Of a stretch of DNA of 6,290 nt, positions 5,805-6,290 are shown in pieces. Within the stretch, counting starts at the first letter, position 1. Each line of letters begins with the position of its first letter. This DNA is from an uncultured Verrucomicrobiota bacterium (GTDB lineage Bacteria > Verrucomicrobiota > Verrucomicrobiia > Chthoniobacterales > SZAS-18), in contig CALMVM010000133.1 of NCBI GenBank assembly GCA_937873255.1, forward strand, positions 1 to 6,290, given 5' to 3'. The notes beneath the pieces are model-generated. The model saw only the letters and a list, made by a program, of their open reading frames with translations, searched no databases and was not told where the DNA came from. The position numbers were made by a program, and so were the translations under genes.

Positions 5805-6290
5805 ATGGACCTTTCCGCCCTGCTCCGCGACGAGGAACTGCGCCGACGCGAGTTTCCGGTGTGCGCGCAAAAAACGTTCCTCGCCCACGCCGCCGTTTGC
5901 CCGCTGCCGCGCGTGGCGGTGGACGCGCAGGTCGAATACGCCCGCGCCTCCGCGACGGCCGGGCCGGATGATTACGTCGTCGCCCTCCGGCAGATCCGCT
6001 CGGCGCGCGAGACGTGCGCGCGGCTGCTCCCGGGCTCGACTCCAGAGGAAATCGCCTTGCTCGGTCCCACGTCGTTGGGCCTGAGTTTATTCGCGGGCGG
6101 CCTCGACTGGCGGCCGGACGACGAGGTCGTTTATTACGCGGACGATTATCCGGCGAACGTCTATCCGTGGACCGACCTCGCGCGGCGAGGCGTGGTGCCG
6201 CGCGCATTGCGGCCGGAACGCCCCGGCGAGATCACGCCCGACGTGGTCGCGGCGGCGCTCACTCCGCGCACGCGGCTGGTGGCGCTTGCG
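5805..6290 (+). CDS. Class V aminotransferase-fold PLP-dependent enzyme, N-terminal part (3' end outside window)
   Basis: The first 162 residues of a fold-type I PLP enzyme resembling cysteine desulfurases, isopenicillin-N epimerase-like proteins and related class V aminotransferases. The N-terminus 'FLAHAAVCPLPRVAV' corresponds to the family's 'yLNHAavaPlP' start. 'STPEEIALLGPTSLGLSL' (~77-94) matches the segment that places a Thr/Ser-Gly/Leu near the cofactor phosphate. 'GLDWRPDDEVVYYADDYPANVYPW' in the sequence (~98-121) corresponds to the usual 'GD.Vv....e.psN..pW' substrate-side motif. 'LTPRTRLVALA' at the edge leads into the strand before the PLP-pairing Asp, so the catalytic lysine is not in view and exact activity cannot be named. 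The reading frame continues open to the last base. The ATG at 5805 is preceded by GGAG at 5798-5801, only three bases away; an in-frame TTG at 5796 is less likely. Transcribed divergently from gltX. A role in Fe-S sulfur supply is possible but not shown. Confidence 0.88.
   Translation, partial: MDLSALLRDEELRRREFPVCAQKTFLAHAAVCPLPRVAVDAQVEYARASATAGPDDYVVALRQIRSARETCARLLPGSTPEEIALLGPTSLGLSLFAGGLDWRPDDEVVYYADDYPANVYPWTDLARRGVVPRALRPERPGEITPDVVAAALTPRTRLVALA

Noticed and set aside
5563..6207. Long open frame on the minus strand across the start of gltX and the class V enzyme
   Set aside because: Arg/Pro/Ala-rich translation without family motifs, overlapping two well-supported genes. Typical by-product of GC-rich coding DNA.
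1..6290. A new defence or mobile system in this window
   Set aside because: All genes belong to well-known housekeeping or transport families. No toxin, nuclease, integrase, reverse transcriptase or phage gene was seen.

Overview
The window is a 6.3 kb piece of a GC-rich bacterial chromosome with ordinary, densely packed coding sequence. It is most likely from the Verrucomicrobiota or a close PVC-group relative, possibly an uncultured genome. This is an inference from protein character: a GluRS subtype without the usual zinc-binding segment and with the HFVNVVDD / GWSPKDNRE signatures, an AroE with a leading 'VYHAEDLKDW'-type extension, and weak Shine-Dalgarno signals. No rRNA or other phylogenetic marker is present to confirm it.

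Layout. Bases 1-1917 (+) are the C-terminal ~60% of an RND-superfamily efflux permease, cut by the window edge. After 31 bases comes a complete periplasmic adaptor (HlyD/MFP family) at 1949-3202 (+); together they are the inner-membrane pump and adaptor of a tripartite efflux system. No outer-membrane channel gene follows. The segment 3203-3341 separates this pair from two convergent minus-strand genes. It carries a perfect 33-bp inverted repeat whose right arm runs into the 3' end of aroE and supplies its stop codon.

The minus-strand unit is gltX (5696 to 4341, glutamyl-tRNA synthetase) followed after 18 bases by aroE (4322 to 3342, shikimate dehydrogenase), probably one operon. It joins translation with aromatic amino acid/chorismate synthesis; I know of no direct mechanistic link, so this is probably shared transcription. 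A 108-bp divergent intergenic region (5697-5804) separates gltX from the N-terminal 162 residues of a class V (cysteine desulfurase/epimerase-like) PLP-dependent enzyme, 5805 to the window end (+).

No CRISPR, tRNA, rRNA, insertion sequence or phage gene was seen. I found no convincing new multi-gene system. The item most worth a second look is the long inverted repeat at 3232-3355, which looks like a dispersed palindromic element and appears to have rewritten the end of aroE. Smaller points are an insertion in the RND periplasmic domain and the zinc-segment-less GluRS.
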